From positions 284,155-348,154 of the forward strand of contig JAWSVB010000007.1 of NCBI GenBank assembly GCA_033852135.1: a DNA stretch of 64,000 nt. Reading direction: 5' to 3'. The DNA comes from QZLE01 sp033852135 (GTDB lineage: Bacteria; Pseudomonadota; Gammaproteobacteria; QZLD01). Positions 17,005 through 26,892 of the stretch are shown piece by piece; position 1 is the stretch's first letter, and each line of letters starts with the position of its first letter. Below the pieces are notes generated by a model. That model made no database searches. It was not told the DNA's origin and saw only the letters and a program-made list of their open reading frames with translations. The position numbers and the translations under genes were made by a program.

Positions 17005-19323
17005 TTAAAAGGATGACCCCATCGTAAACTGAAATGATTTAGTTCTATCACCTTCCTGCTCATTTAATGGTACTGCATAACTAAATACCAAACCTCCAAT
17101 TGGAGATAACCACCTAAGTGTTAATCCAGTAGAGTACCTTAATTCGCTCATTTCAGCGGTTTCATCAACTGTGTCAAAAACATTCCCTGCATCAAAAAAC
17201 GCAGCTAGCCTTACTGACTTTGATTCTACAAAAGGTACAGGAAATATCAATTCAGATCCACCCAAAATACGCAAATTACCCCCTACAGGGGCATTTTCAT
17301 AAGGATCTAAAGGCCCCAATGAGCTTACCTTATATCCTCTCATAGTACTTACACCACCAGCATAAAAATTCTCAAAAAATGGAAGCTTATCAGTATTGCT
17401 ATAACCGTCACCATATCCCAAATCACCCCGTAGCATCACAGCACTATCTTTAAACAGGGGGTAGTACCACTTCTGCTGATACACTACCGTATAGTAATTC
17501 AGATCACTCCCAGGAAGGGCTGCCATCAGAGATACACGCTGGCTTCCACCAGATGTAGCAAAATTTCTCCTATTTCTAGTATCGCTACTCCAACCTATTT
17601 TTGCCCTAATTGTAGCAAATTCATTTCCATATTCATTCACAAAATCCAATACCCTTTGCGGAGACTCTGGAACAATTTTCATTTTTAGCCAATCATATCC
17701 TAAACCAACAAATATTTTTTCATTCTCAGCAATCGGAAACCCAAAACTCAACATTCCACCCCAGGAATCAGTAGCATATGAAGAAACTTCAATTTCATTG
17801 GTATCTGTCTGATTAAAAAAAACATTAAACCCCCTACTTATTCCATCATCAGTAAAATATGGATTATTAAAATTTAAACTATATTTTGTATTTGTTCTAT
17901 CAGTGTTGATTTGAAATCCAAATTTATTCCCACTACCCAAAAAGTTATCTTGAGTTAAGCTTGCTCCAAGAGAAAGCCCCTGCCCCTCACCATATCCAGC
18001 AAAAAGATTAACAGCAGCTGAATTTTTTTCAACGACACTAACTACAACATCCACTTGGTCAGGTGAATCTGCGACAGCAAGAGTATCAATTTCAACACCC
18101 TCAAAAAAACCTAAGCGCTGCAGCCTTAGCTTTGACCTTCTAATCTTAGCTGCCGAATACCAACCACCCTCAAAAATGCGCATCTCTCGCCTTAACACTT
18201 CATCGCGAGTTTTTTCATTTCCCTGAAATATTATCCTGTGCACATAGACACGTTTACCTTTATCAATATAAAGTTTGATATTCACACTTTTTAATTCGTC
18301 ATCAATTTCAGGTACCGGATTAATATTAACAAATGCGTACCCCTTATCTTTTAGGTAATTTTTTAGTACTGAAGAAAGGAAAATAACTTGCTGATTAGAG
18401 TAATTCCCCGTTTCATTTTTGCGCAACGCAACTAACATTGCAGGCATCTCTTCCTCAAAATCACCAACTAACTCAACTCCATTAAGCCTGTATTTATCCC
18501 CTTCATATATATTTATCGTTATATACACATAGCGTTTATCCGGACTAAGTGAGACTTGAGTTGAATCCACCTTGAAATTAATATACCCGTTATTTAAATA
18601 CCTAGACCTTACCCTTTCTATATCCGCTTCTAACTTTTGCTTCGAGTACTCATCACTATCAGACCATAGTTTCCATGAAGCAGGCATACCTAACTCAAAA
18701 TTTTCCAGCAACTCATCTTCAGTAAATACTTTATTACCAACAATATTAATCCCTTTAATCTTAGCAATCTCACCCTCTGTTATTTCAATCAGAATTGAGA
18801 CTCTATTGCGAACCATTGGAGTTACGGTTGTTTTAACCGTAACATCATAATTACCATTTCCATAGTATTGCCTAAACAGCTCATGCTTAACACTGTCAAG
18901 TAATCTACGATTATATACCCGCCCCTCTTTTAGACCTATCCCCTTCAACCCCTCAAGCAAAGGTTCACTTTCTAATATAGAATTACCTTTAATAATTATC
19001 TCTGCAATAGATGGCCTTTCTGCCACCTTGACAACCAACACTTCACCATCCTGCTTAAGCTCTATATCATTAAAAAAACCTGTTTCATAAAGATCTTTTA
19101 TCGCTTTCGATGATATTTCTTGATCCAGATAATCACCTACCTGAATTGGCAAGTAGGTAAATACGGTACCCGCTGAAATTCTCTTCAACCCTTCAATACG
19201 AATATCATTAACAATAAAGCCTTCAGCTCGCACAGTAATGCTTATAAGCATAAACATAAATAAGGCTGCAATTTTTAGCCTTGATTTATTTAAAAACAAT
19301 CTATTTAGAAATAATTTTTTCAC
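17005..19323 (-). CDS. bamA: Outer membrane protein assembly factor BamA
   Basis: BamA is the central barrel of the machine that inserts outer-membrane proteins. A signal peptide (~1-33, ending VRAEG) is followed by five POTRA domains (~35-430), starting FIVNDIRIEGLKRISAGTV. The C-terminal 16-stranded barrel carries the loop-6 motif MRGYKV and closes with the C-terminal Phe (FTMGSSF) required for recognition. The 772 residues are slightly shorter than in E. coli (810). Only 11 bp separate it from rseP. Confidence 0.97.
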   Translation of the reverse strand: MKKLFLNRLFLNKSRLKIAALFMFMLISITVRAEGFIVNDIRIEGLKRISAGTVFTYLPIQVGDYLDQEISSKAIKDLYETGFFNDIELKQDGEVLVVKVAERPSIAEIIIKGNSILESEPLLEGLKGIGLKEGRVYNRRLLDSVKHELFRQYYGNGNYDVTVKTTVTPMVRNRVSILIEITEGEIAKIKGINIVGNKVFTEDELLENFELGMPASWKLWSDSDEYSKQKLEADIERVRSRYLNNGYINFKVDSTQVSLSPDKRYVYITINIYEGDKYRLNGVELVGDFEEEMPAMLVALRKNETGNYSNQQVIFLSSVLKNYLKDKGYAFVNINPVPEIDDELKSVNIKLYIDKGKRVYVHRIIFQGNEKTRDEVLRREMRIFEGGWYSAAKIRRSKLRLQRLGFFEGVEIDTLAVADSPDQVDVVVSVVEKNSAAVNLFAGYGEGQGLSLGASLTQDNFLGSGNKFGFQINTDRTNTKYSLNFNNPYFTDDGISRGFNVFFNQTDTNEIEVSSYATDSWGGMLSFGFPIAENEKIFVGLGYDWLKMKIVPESPQRVLDFVNEYGNEFATIRAKIGWSSDTRNRRNFATSGGSQRVSLMAALPGSDLNYYTVVYQQKWYYPLFKDSAVMLRGDLGYGDGYSNTDKLPFFENFYAGGVSTMRGYKVSSLGPLDPYENAPVGGNLRILGGSELIFPVPFVESKSVRLAAFFDAGNVFDTVDETAEMSELRYSTGLTLRWLSPIGGLVFSYAVPLNEQEGDRTKSFQFTMGSSF

Positions 19324-19334
19324 ATCAACACCAA

Positions 19335-20669
19335 CTAATTAAATACTCTTTGCAAATCAACATAAAAGGCTAAGGTCATAACCATAACCAATATTGCTAA
19401 ACCAACTGTCTGAAATTTTTCCTGCGCTTTTTCTTCTAAGGGGCGACCACGCACTGCCTCAATAATATAAAAAAACAAGTGTCCACCATCTAAAACAGGG
19501 ATCGGTAAAAGATTTAGTATCCCTAGGCTTATACTTAAAAGGGCTAATAGTCTTGCCAGTTGCACAATACCATACTCAACAAATTTGCCAACAGTATTTG
19601 CAATTTGTATCGGGCCGCTAAGGTTTTTTACTGAAGCAGTGCCAGAAACTATACTCCACACCCCTTTCATTATCAGTAGGGTTGAGTCATATGCTTCCTC
19701 TATACCTCTGCTAAAAGCTGAAACTATATTATGATTTACCACCACAGCAGAATAAGGCCTAACTCCAATTATTCTACGAGTTAAGCCATCATTGTTTTCT
19801 ATTTCTGGCTCAACATCTACCGAAAGTAACTGATTACCCCTTTTATAATCAAACTTAATCGTTACCCCAGTAGAGTGATTTATCTTTTGCGCCATATCAT
19901 TCCAGCTTGTAACTTCCTGAGAGTCTACAGCTATAATTTTATCGCCATCTTGCAGACCAGATAAAAATGCTGGTTTACCGGAAACTGGTGAAATAAGAGC
20001 TGGGTTATTTGCCAATGGTTTAACACCAAAGTCTTTAGCAAAACTTTCTATATGATCTGCTGGATCAAAGTTGGTCATATCAACCATAAGCTCCACATGA
20101 TCACCACCCCTTTTAACTACCATTGCAACTTTCTTTGCCTGCAAACCTGCCGTCATAAGTTCTAGCTGTAAGTTAGTCAAAGTATCTATTTTATTACCAT
20201 CTATCTGCAGAACTTCATCACCAGATTGAATCCCAGAACCTGCAGCAACAGTTTCAGGAATAACTTCTCCAACAATAGGCCTAAGAGATAACTCTCCACC
20301 TAAGAAGACTAACCAAAAAACTAAAATTGCAAAAATGTAATTAAAAAGCGGTCCTGCAAATACAATTAAAAATCGTTTCCAAATTGGCTGTGAATTAAAC
20401 TCGTAAGGCATCTGCTCAGGATCAACATCTATCTCACGACTATCAAGCATTTTCACATATCCACCTAACGGGATACATGCAATTGCATACTCAATACCTG
20501 TTTTTTTACTCGTGTATATTGCCAGTGGTTTACCAAAGCCAATACAAAACCTAATCACTTTTACTCCAAGCATACGAGCAAACAAATAGTGACCAAGTTC
20601 ATGCACAAAAACCAATATCCCAAGAGATATTATTAAGGCTATTGCTTTTTGTAATATTGATAAAACCAT
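19335..20669 (-). CDS. rseP: Site-2 protease RseP
   Basis: RseP is an inner-membrane zinc metalloprotease that cleaves RseA to release sigma-E and also removes signal-peptide remnants. The zinc site HELGHYLFAR is at ~24-33 and the third ligand lies in LLPIPVLDGGHL near 395. Two PDZ domains sit between (~125-300), and four membrane segments are visible. The product is 444 residues (E. coli 450). Its place next to bamA and skp links envelope stress to outer-membrane assembly. Confidence 0.96.
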   Translation of the reverse strand: MVLSILQKAIALIISLGILVFVHELGHYLFARMLGVKVIRFCIGFGKPLAIYTSKKTGIEYAIACIPLGGYVKMLDSREIDVDPEQMPYEFNSQPIWKRFLIVFAGPLFNYIFAILVFWLVFLGGELSLRPIVGEVIPETVAAGSGIQSGDEVLQIDGNKIDTLTNLQLELMTAGLQAKKVAMVVKRGGDHVELMVDMTNFDPADHIESFAKDFGVKPLANNPALISPVSGKPAFLSGLQDGDKIIAVDSQEVTSWNDMAQKINHSTGVTIKFDYKRGNQLLSVDVEPEIENNDGLTRRIIGVRPYSAVVVNHNIVSAFSRGIEEAYDSTLLIMKGVWSIVSGTASVKNLSGPIQIANTVGKFVEYGIVQLARLLALLSISLGILNLLPIPVLDGGHLFFYIIEAVRGRPLEEKAQEKFQTVGLAILVMVMTLAFYVDLQRVFN

Positions 20670-20700
20670 TAAATTAAATACCTATTAACTTAGACATCGG

Positions 20701-21882
20701 TTAATTCAGAGCTGAAATAATTTCTTTAGCAGTTATTTCAGCTTGAGAACCCTGCTCAAAAACAATGTCAAGATTATCAACCGCAATTTTTGGAACACGA
20801 TCCATAGTTTCACAAACAACCTCTTGTATCTGTGTAAAACCAATACGCCCTTCGAGGAAACTTGCTACTGCAATTTCATTCGCTGAATTTAGTACAGCGG
20901 GCATTGTTCCACCCTCCCTTATTGCATCATAAGCGAGCTGCAGGCATGGAAAGCGCTCAAAGTCTGGCGGATAAAAATCAAGTCTTCCAACTTCAAACAT
21001 ATTTAGAGATTTCACCCCAGAACTTATCCTATCAGGCCAGGCCATAGCATTAGCTATTGGGGTTCTCATATCTGGATTACCTAACTGAGCCAATACCGAG
21101 CCATCCACATACTCTACCATCGAGTGAATCACGCTCTGAGGATGCACAACAACTTCAATTTGATCAGGACTTGCATTAAATAGCCAGCACGCCTCTATCA
21201 CTTCTAGCCCTTTATTCATCATCGTGGCTGAATCTACCGATATTTTTTTACCCATAGACCAGTTAGGGTGTGCAACTGCTTGATCGGGGGTTATCGTACT
21301 CAAATCGCTACCAGCATCCTGAAAAAATGGCCCACCTGAAGCGGTGAGAATTACCTTAGATACGCCTGCCTCTTTAAGACTAGAGCCATAATTACTGCCC
21401 AATGCTTGAAAAATTGCATTATGTTCACTGTCTATAGGTAATAACTCAGCACCTGATTTTGCAACCTCTTGCATAAAGAGCTCACCAGACATCACAAGCG
21501 ATTCTTTATTTGCCAAAAGAATTCTTTTCCCAAGGCGAACTGCTTCCATAGTTGGTTTTAACCCAGCTGCTCCAACAATTGACGCCATCACATAAGAGGC
21601 ATCATCGAGCCTTGCTATTTCACATACACCATTGACCCCTGAAAGCACTTCACAGTTCAATTTTTTATCCGCAATTAGTTTTCTAAGCCTAATTGCTGCT
21701 GAGTCATCCGCCATAGCTACGCATTGTGGTGAAAAATTTTCCACCAGTTCCAGCATCTTTAGATCGCTGGAATTTGCCGTTAACCCAACCACCTTGTACT
21801 TATCAGGGTGTTGAGCAATCACATCAAGAGTACTAGTTCCAATACTTCCTGTTGCCCCTAGAACGGATACTCCAATCATCAT
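20701..21882 (-). CDS. dxr: 1-deoxy-D-xylulose 5-phosphate reductoisomerase
   Basis: Dxr makes 2-C-methyl-D-erythritol 4-phosphate, the committed step of the MEP isoprenoid pathway. The NADPH motif GATGSIGTSTLDV is at ~9-21; substrate and metal residues lie in LANKESLVMSG, LPIDSEHNAIFQ and TASGGPF, and ATMMNKGLEVIEA follows. The 393 residues fit. The start codon overlaps the cdsA stop codon by 4 bp, indicating coupled translation. Its product line feeds UppS two genes upstream. Confidence 0.97.
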   Translation of the reverse strand: MMIGVSVLGATGSIGTSTLDVIAQHPDKYKVVGLTANSSDLKMLELVENFSPQCVAMADDSAAIRLRKLIADKKLNCEVLSGVNGVCEIARLDDASYVMASIVGAAGLKPTMEAVRLGKRILLANKESLVMSGELFMQEVAKSGAELLPIDSEHNAIFQALGSNYGSSLKEAGVSKVILTASGGPFFQDAGSDLSTITPDQAVAHPNWSMGKKISVDSATMMNKGLEVIEACWLFNASPDQIEVVVHPQSVIHSMVEYVDGSVLAQLGNPDMRTPIANAMAWPDRISSGVKSLNMFEVGRLDFYPPDFERFPCLQLAYDAIREGGTMPAVLNSANEIAVASFLEGRIGFTQIQEVVCETMDRVPKIAVDNLDIVFEQGSQAEITAKEIISALN

Positions 21883-22700
21883 TTAGCCTGCACAAGGTTT
21901 ATTAGTAACATACCGAAAAAAAACAGTGGTGCTGCTGAGGTTAGGCTATCTATTCGATCCATAACTCCCCCATGCCCTGGAAATATTGACCCGCTATCTT
22001 TTATTCCCTTAAGCCTTTTAAGCATACTTTCGAAGAGGTCACCTGCTATAGAGAACAAAACCGTTATTATGGCTAATACAACCCAGTATGGTATTGTTCG
22101 CACTTCTATTTTTAGAAGATAGATACCAACCACTGCAATTATTGCACTAGTAACTACCCCCCCGTAAACACCTTCCATCGTTTTTTTGGGACTTAGTTTC
22201 TCTGCTAGTTTTTTCTTTCCAAATTTGCGTCCTACAAAGTATGCACCGGAGTCAGCCCCCCAAATGATAAAAAACAACCAAATAATTATCCATGGAGAAA
22301 CACTTTGAATTGAAAATAGTGCCAACCACATAGGAGCTATAGTCATATAGCCTGTAGCTAATTTAGCCATATTAGATAAATCAACCGGCTGTTCAGACTT
22401 CGAGTAACGATACATCCAGAAAAAGGCACACAGCCAAAATATTAAATTTAATAATAACAAAGAAAACACGAAGGCTTTATCGTCTTTGTATAGCCATATC
22501 GCCAAAAATGGAAGAAGATAAGTTACGGCATACAATATACGGTAAAATACTGGTTTTAAATCACAAAAAGCTCCCCACTCATATGCACCAACCATACAAA
22601 GAGCTGCCGCACAAACTGCAAAGTAGTTTTGATCTAACTTAAAAACCCCTAACAGCACCAGTGGTATCAAAACCAAAGCTGTAGCTATGCGTTTAAACAT
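21879..22700 (-). CDS. cdsA: Phosphatidate cytidylyltransferase
   Basis: CdsA makes CDP-diacylglycerol, the precursor of all phospholipids, in the inner membrane. About seven or eight hydrophobic segments are visible. The C-terminal signature is intact: LSPKKTMEGVYGG (~175) and FPGHGGVMDRIDSL (~238-251) with its metal-binding aspartates. Length 273. It overlaps uppS by 8 bp and dxr by 4 bp, so the three genes form a tight translational unit. Confidence 0.96.
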   Translation of the reverse strand: MFKRIATALVLIPLVLLGVFKLDQNYFAVCAAALCMVGAYEWGAFCDLKPVFYRILYAVTYLLPFLAIWLYKDDKAFVFSLLLLNLIFWLCAFFWMYRYSKSEQPVDLSNMAKLATGYMTIAPMWLALFSIQSVSPWIIIWLFFIIWGADSGAYFVGRKFGKKKLAEKLSPKKTMEGVYGGVVTSAIIAVVGIYLLKIEVRTIPYWVVLAIITVLFSIAGDLFESMLKRLKGIKDSGSIFPGHGGVMDRIDSLTSAAPLFFFGMLLINLVQAK

Positions 22701-23469
22701 TTAATTCCTTTTCTTTCTGCTCTTCTATTATCTGCTCACCAGTCTTACCAAATCGACGCTGCCTGGTTTCAAACCAATTTATAGACTCTAAAAATTGTTC
22801 TTTACCAAAGTCAGGCCATAACGTATCAGTAAAATAGAGCTCGGCATAAGCTAATTGCCATATCAGAAAATTGCTAATCCTTTTTTCCCCACCGGTTCTA
22901 ATAAATAGGTCTGGGGCTGGATATTCTGACATTGAGACGTAATCAGACAGCAGTTCTTCATCTATCTGATCTACGGAAATATCACCGCAAAGCACCTTAT
23001 TGCAAACTTGCTTTGCTGCATTTGCAATATCCCATTTCCCACCATAATCAGCAGCGACAAAAAGATTTAAACCGGTATTACTTGCTGTCAGTGATTCAGC
23101 TGCATCAAGGGCGCTAAGTATCTTATCGGAAAATTTATCCCTGGCGCCAATAATCTGCAATCTGACATTATTTTTATGTAGCTTTTTCACTTCCCGTTTT
23201 AATACGAAAAGGAATAACTCCATCAGCAGAGTTACTTCTGTCTCTGGGCGGCGCCAATTTTCACTACTAAATGCAAATAGAGTAACGCACTCAACACCAG
23301 CTTCAAGAGCTGCTTCTGTAATTTTCCTTACAGATTTAACCCCGGCTTTATGCCCTGCTGAACGGTTCTTTCCCCGCTGTTGCGCCCATCGGCCGTTGCC
23401 ATCCATGATGATGGCAACATGCTTTGGTATAGCTTTAGATGCTATCTTAGGTAGAGTTGCATTTTGCAA
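22693..23469 (-). CDS. uppS: Undecaprenyl diphosphate synthase
   Basis: UppS condenses isopentenyl diphosphate with farnesyl diphosphate to give the C55 lipid carrier for peptidoglycan and O-antigen. The catalytic Asp lies in AIIMDGNGRWAQQRG (~20-34); FSSENWRRP and LFIRTGGEKRISNFL are the conserved cis-prenyltransferase regions, and YTELYF-like YAELYFTDTLWPDF is present. Length 258. It sits between frr and cdsA as in E. coli. Confidence 0.97.
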   Translation of the reverse strand: MQNATLPKIASKAIPKHVAIIMDGNGRWAQQRGKNRSAGHKAGVKSVRKITEAALEAGVECVTLFAFSSENWRRPETEVTLLMELFLFVLKREVKKLHKNNVRLQIIGARDKFSDKILSALDAAESLTASNTGLNLFVAADYGGKWDIANAAKQVCNKVLCGDISVDQIDEELLSDYVSMSEYPAPDLFIRTGGEKRISNFLIWQLAYAELYFTDTLWPDFGKEQFLESINWFETRQRRFGKTGEQIIEEQKEKELNV

Positions 23470-23507
23470 TTATTTCTCCAGTCCCAAATGTAGATATAGT
23501 ACTGAAA

Positions 23508-24065
23508 CTAAACTTCCATCAACTCTTTTTCTTTTACCGCAATAGTTTCTTCAACTGTTGCAATAAACTTATCTGTTACTTTCTGCACTCTCTCTTCTGC
23601 AGATCTTTGCTCATCTTCGGATATATCTTTATCTTTTAGCAAAGTTTTAAAATCACCATTTGCATCACGCCTAATGTTTCGTACTGCGATGCGAGCATTT
23701 TCTGCCTCTGCCTTCACTACCTTAACCAACTCTTTTCTTCTCTCTTCTGTTAAAGGAGGAAGAGGAATACGGATAATCTCGCCAGTTGTAACAGGGTTTA
23801 ATCCAAGATTTGCTGTCATTAGTGCTTTTTCAATAACAGGAACCATATTCTTTTCCCATGGAGAAACTGAAAGGGTTCTTGAATCTGCCACCCCTACGTT
23901 TGCAACTTGAGTTAAAGGTACGTCACTGCCGTAATAATTAATCTGAATATGCTCAATTAAACTAGGATGTGCACGCCCTGTTCTAATCTTTGCCAATGAT
24001 CCCTTTAGTGATTCAATTGACTTTGACATCCTTTTTTCTGCATCTTGAATTATATCATTAATCAT
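23508..24065 (-). CDS. frr: Ribosome recycling factor
   Basis: With EF-G, RRF splits post-termination ribosomes. The 185 residues are exactly family length. Conserved segments are KIRTGRAHPSLIEHI (~27-41), YYGSDVPLTQVANV, IRIPLPPLTEERR and the C-terminal helix hairpin. It begins 3 bp after the pyrH stop codon. Confidence 0.98.
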   Translation of the reverse strand: MINDIIQDAEKRMSKSIESLKGSLAKIRTGRAHPSLIEHIQINYYGSDVPLTQVANVGVADSRTLSVSPWEKNMVPVIEKALMTANLGLNPVTTGEIIRIPLPPLTEERRKELVKVVKAEAENARIAVRNIRRDANGDFKTLLKDKDISEDEQRSAEERVQKVTDKFIATVEETIAVKEKELMEV

Positions 24066-24068
24066 TTT

Positions 24069-24788
24069 CTATCCTCTTTCGACAACTGTCCCAATCTGTT
24101 CACCCTGCATGATCTTCATAAGACCACCGGCTACTGTTCCATCAAATATTTGTAGTGGCACGTCCTGATCTCTGCACATCACTATCGCTGTAGCATCCAT
24201 CACCATCAACTTTTTTTGCAGCACTTCATCATAAGTTAACTTATCATATTTTACAGCATTAGGGTCTTTAACTGGATCCGCAGAATAAACACCATCGACT
24301 TTGGTCGACTTAAGTAATAGGTCTGCATTTATCTCTATAGCGCGTAAACTTGCAGCCGAGTCAGTAGTAAAAAATGGGTTTCCTGTTCCTGCAGCAAATA
24401 CTACTACCCGCCCTTTTTCCAGGTGACGAATAGCTCTGCGCTGAAGATAATCCTCACAAACTCTATTTATCTTAATTGCTGACATTACACGGGTAAATAC
24501 GCCCATTTTCTCCAATGAGTTCTGTAACGCTAAAGAGTTCATGACCGTAGCTAACATTCCCATATGGTCACCAGCAACTCGATCAATACCTGATTCAGCT
24601 AGGCCTGCTCCACGGAAGATATTTCCACCGCCAATCACAACCCCTACCTGTATACCTAGATCTCTAACCTCTTTTATCTCTGCTGCTAATCTATTAATTA
24701 CTTTTGGATCTATACCGTAGTTTTCCTCACCCATAAGCGCTTCACCGCTCAATTTAAGAAGAATCCTATTATATTTCAGTTCAGCCAT
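24069..24788 (-). CDS. pyrH: UMP kinase
   Basis: PyrH phosphorylates UMP to UDP with ATP and is controlled by GTP and UTP. It belongs to the amino-acid kinase fold, with RILLKLSGEALMG (~5-17), VVIGGGNIFRG (~50), DHMGMLATVMN and FAAGTGNPFFTTDSAA (~131-146). Length 239. The 218-bp gap upstream holds the tsf terminator, so pyrH probably begins a new transcript or depends on readthrough. Confidence 0.98.
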   Translation of the reverse strand: MAELKYNRILLKLSGEALMGEENYGIDPKVINRLAAEIKEVRDLGIQVGVVIGGGNIFRGAGLAESGIDRVAGDHMGMLATVMNSLALQNSLEKMGVFTRVMSAIKINRVCEDYLQRRAIRHLEKGRVVVFAAGTGNPFFTTDSAASLRAIEINADLLLKSTKVDGVYSADPVKDPNAVKYDKLTYDEVLQKKLMVMDATAIVMCRDQDVPLQIFDGTVAGGLMKIMQGEQIGTVVERG

Positions 24789-24889
24789 TTACAACCCCTC
24801 GAAACCTAAAGCTCGTCGAAACCTATCACTCTTAAAAACCACTTATGAACTAAAACCAAGGTGGCGCCAATAAAATTCAGTTTTACCTT

Positions 24890-24922
24890 ACAAAAATGAG
24901 GAGTAAAACTCCTCATTTTTGT
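24890..24922 (-). terminator. Strong bidirectional-looking terminator after tsf
   Basis: ACAAAAATGAGGAG (24890-24903) pairs perfectly with CTCCTCATTTTTGT (24909-24922) around a 5-base loop, with A and T runs built into the stem. It lies about 85 bp past the tsf stop codon, dividing rpsB-tsf from the pyrH-led genes. Confidence 0.85.
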
Positions 24923-25006
24923 AATACATTAGCAAACTCATGTTTGCTATAAACTTTTATTCAGGACAATACTATTACCCTAAATTAGAAATAACGCTTA
25001 GAAAAA

Positions 25007-25885
25007 TTAACCTCTAACTTGCGCCATTACCTCTTCTGCAAAGTTCTCTTCTTTCTTCTCAATACCTTCACCAACTTCAAAACGTTTTAAGCCAACAATT
25101 GTTGCGTTTGCATTTTCAAGTAGTTTGCCGACAGTTACATCTGGATCTTTTACAAAAGGCTGACCAACTAAAGTAACTTCTGCAAGGTACTTCTTAAGTC
25201 TTCCAACAACCATCTTTTCTGCAATCTCTTTTGGCTTGCCACTCTCTTCCGCTTGAGCAATAAGAATCTCTCTCTCTTTATCAAGAGTTTCTTTTGGCAT
25301 GTCAGCTTCAGTCAGGCAAAGAGGGTTTGTTGCCGCAGCGTGCATAGCGATATCACGAGCTAGTTCTTCGTCACCACCTTCAACTACATTCATTACACCA
25401 ATGCGGTTTCCATGCAAGTAAGAGGCAATAGTACCTGTATCAGTTGAAAACATCTCGAATCTACGAACATTGATGTTCTCACCAAGAGTTAGAAGAAGCT
25501 CTTCTCTCTCTTCCTTAACAGTTCTGCCACTCTCAATAGTAAGCTCAGCAATTGCATCAACGTCAGCAGGCTTTTCAGCCAAGATTGCAGCAGCAATATC
25601 AGCAGCAAATTTCTTAAATTGATCACCACCAGATACGAAATCTGTTTCACAATTAACTTCAAGAATAACACCAGCTTTTTTATCTGCACTAATTGCATAT
25701 GCAATTGTACCTTCAGCAGCAACTCTTGATGCTAGCTTATCACTTTTAGCCATACCTTTTTTACGAAGCTCTTCGATAGCTTTATCAATATCACCATCTG
25801 CCTCTACAAGTGCTTTTTTGCACTCCATCATTCCACAACCAGTACGCTCACGTAGCTCTTTTACGTCTGCAGCTTTAATCGCCAT
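25007..25885 (-). CDS. tsf: Elongation factor Ts
   Basis: EF-Ts is the guanine-nucleotide exchange factor for EF-Tu. The UBA-like N-terminal domain begins AIKAADVKELRERTGCGMM, followed by CKKALVEADGDIDKA, the core TDFVSGGDQF and two repeated subdomains. Length 292 against 283 in E. coli. GAGGTG lies 8 bases ahead of the ATG. It is downstream of rpsB with a hairpin between them. Confidence 0.98.
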   Translation of the reverse strand: MAIKAADVKELRERTGCGMMECKKALVEADGDIDKAIEELRKKGMAKSDKLASRVAAEGTIAYAISADKKAGVILEVNCETDFVSGGDQFKKFAADIAAAILAEKPADVDAIAELTIESGRTVKEEREELLLTLGENINVRRFEMFSTDTGTIASYLHGNRIGVMNVVEGGDEELARDIAMHAAATNPLCLTEADMPKETLDKEREILIAQAEESGKPKEIAEKMVVGRLKKYLAEVTLVGQPFVKDPDVTVGKLLENANATIVGLKRFEVGEGIEKKEENFAEEVMAQVRG

Positions 25886-25915
25886 CGTTGGACACCTCTA
25901 AATTCTTGAATTATG

Positions 25916-25944
25916 AAAAGGCAGAAAGGAGCAACCTTTCTGCC
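25916..25944 (-). terminator. Intercistronic hairpin/attenuator between rpsB and tsf
   Basis: On the minus strand GGCAGAAAGG, a 5-base loop and CCTTTCTGCC form a perfect 10-bp stem followed by TTTT. It lies in the 71-bp gap between rpsB and tsf. A partial terminator in this place would make rpsB transcripts exceed rpsB-tsf transcripts, as known for E. coli. Confidence 0.8.
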
Positions 25945-25956
25945 TATATATCTATA

Positions 25957-26760
25957 TTAGCCTTCAGACTCTTCAGTAGACTCTGCAGGTGCAGCAGCTT
26001 CAGCAACTGGAGCTTCTTCTGCAGCAGCTTCAACTTCTACAAACTCATCTTTGCTAGCTTCTGCAGCTGCAAGTTGTAGATTAGAAGCTTTACCTTCAAT
26101 AACTGCATCAGCCATTGATTTAACATAAAGCTGGATCGCACGAATCGCATCGTCATTTCCAGGAATTACATAATCAACACCATCAACCTTATTATTGGTA
26201 TCAACCACGCCAACCACTGGAATACCAAGCTTAACAGCTTCTTGAATTGCAATTTTTTCGTGACCTACGTCAACCACAAAAATTGCATCTGGCAGTCCTG
26301 GCATATCTTTAATACCTGAAAGAGTCTTTTCAAGCTTTTGCTTTTCACGAGATCTCATTAAAGCTTCTTTTTTATTTAGCTTTACTGATTCATCACCTTC
26401 TTGAGCTTCAAGGTCTTTTAATCTTTTGATTGATTGCTTAACAGTTTTATAGTTTGTCAGCATGCCGCCCAACCATCTGTGGGTAACATATGGCATTTCA
26501 CAACGTGCAGCCTCATCACGAATTACATTTTGTGCAGCTCGTTTTGTACCAACAAAAAGAACTTTTCCTTTTCTTGCTGCAAGCTTACCAACAAAGTTTA
26601 AAGCGTCATTAAATAAAGGAAGTGTTTTCTCTAAATTTATGATGTGAATTTGGTTTCTTTCACCAAAAATATATGGTGCCATTTTTGGATTCCAAAAACG
26701 GGTTCTGTGTCCGAAGTGAATACCTGCTTCCAACATTTGGCGCATTGTAACTTTAGCCAT
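25957..26760 (-). CDS. rpsB: 30S ribosomal protein S2
   Basis: S2 joins the 30S subunit late and is needed for S1 binding. The family start MAKVTMRQMLEAGIHFGHRT is present, followed by PYIFGERNQIHIINLEKT, RWLGGMLTNYKT and the GIPVVGVVDTN region. The C terminus (~230-267) is an acidic alanine/glutamate-rich extension, so the product is longer (267) than E. coli S2 (241). Gene order rpsB-tsf-pyrH-frr is conserved across bacteria. A promoter with a GC-rich discriminator lies ~130 bp upstream. Confidence 0.98.
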   Translation of the reverse strand: MAKVTMRQMLEAGIHFGHRTRFWNPKMAPYIFGERNQIHIINLEKTLPLFNDALNFVGKLAARKGKVLFVGTKRAAQNVIRDEAARCEMPYVTHRWLGGMLTNYKTVKQSIKRLKDLEAQEGDESVKLNKKEALMRSREKQKLEKTLSGIKDMPGLPDAIFVVDVGHEKIAIQEAVKLGIPVVGVVDTNNKVDGVDYVIPGNDDAIRAIQLYVKSMADAVIEGKASNLQLAAAEASKDEFVEVEAAAEEAPVAEAAAPAESTEESEG

Positions 26761-26861
26761 TATTTTATCTCCTGGGGTTTAAGCCTCCATATGCCATACA
26801 CGAAAACTGTTTAATACAGCAACCCTACGCGCATCAATTCGACATATGTGTGTTATAAAAA

Positions 26862-26880
26862 TGAGACTAAATATGTCTCA
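26862..26880 (-). ncRNA. Hairpin in the rpsB leader, possible autoregulatory site
   Basis: In the presumed rpsB 5' leader, TGAGAC, a 7-base loop and GTCTCA are followed by TTTTTAT on the minus strand. It starts about 12 bases after the -10 box, so it would be at the very 5' end of the transcript. S2 represses its own operon in Gammaproteobacteria through a leader structure, but I cannot tell whether this hairpin is that element, a terminator-like attenuator or simply a stabilising stem. Confidence 0.35.
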
Positions 26881-26892
26881 ACTCAGCGCGCG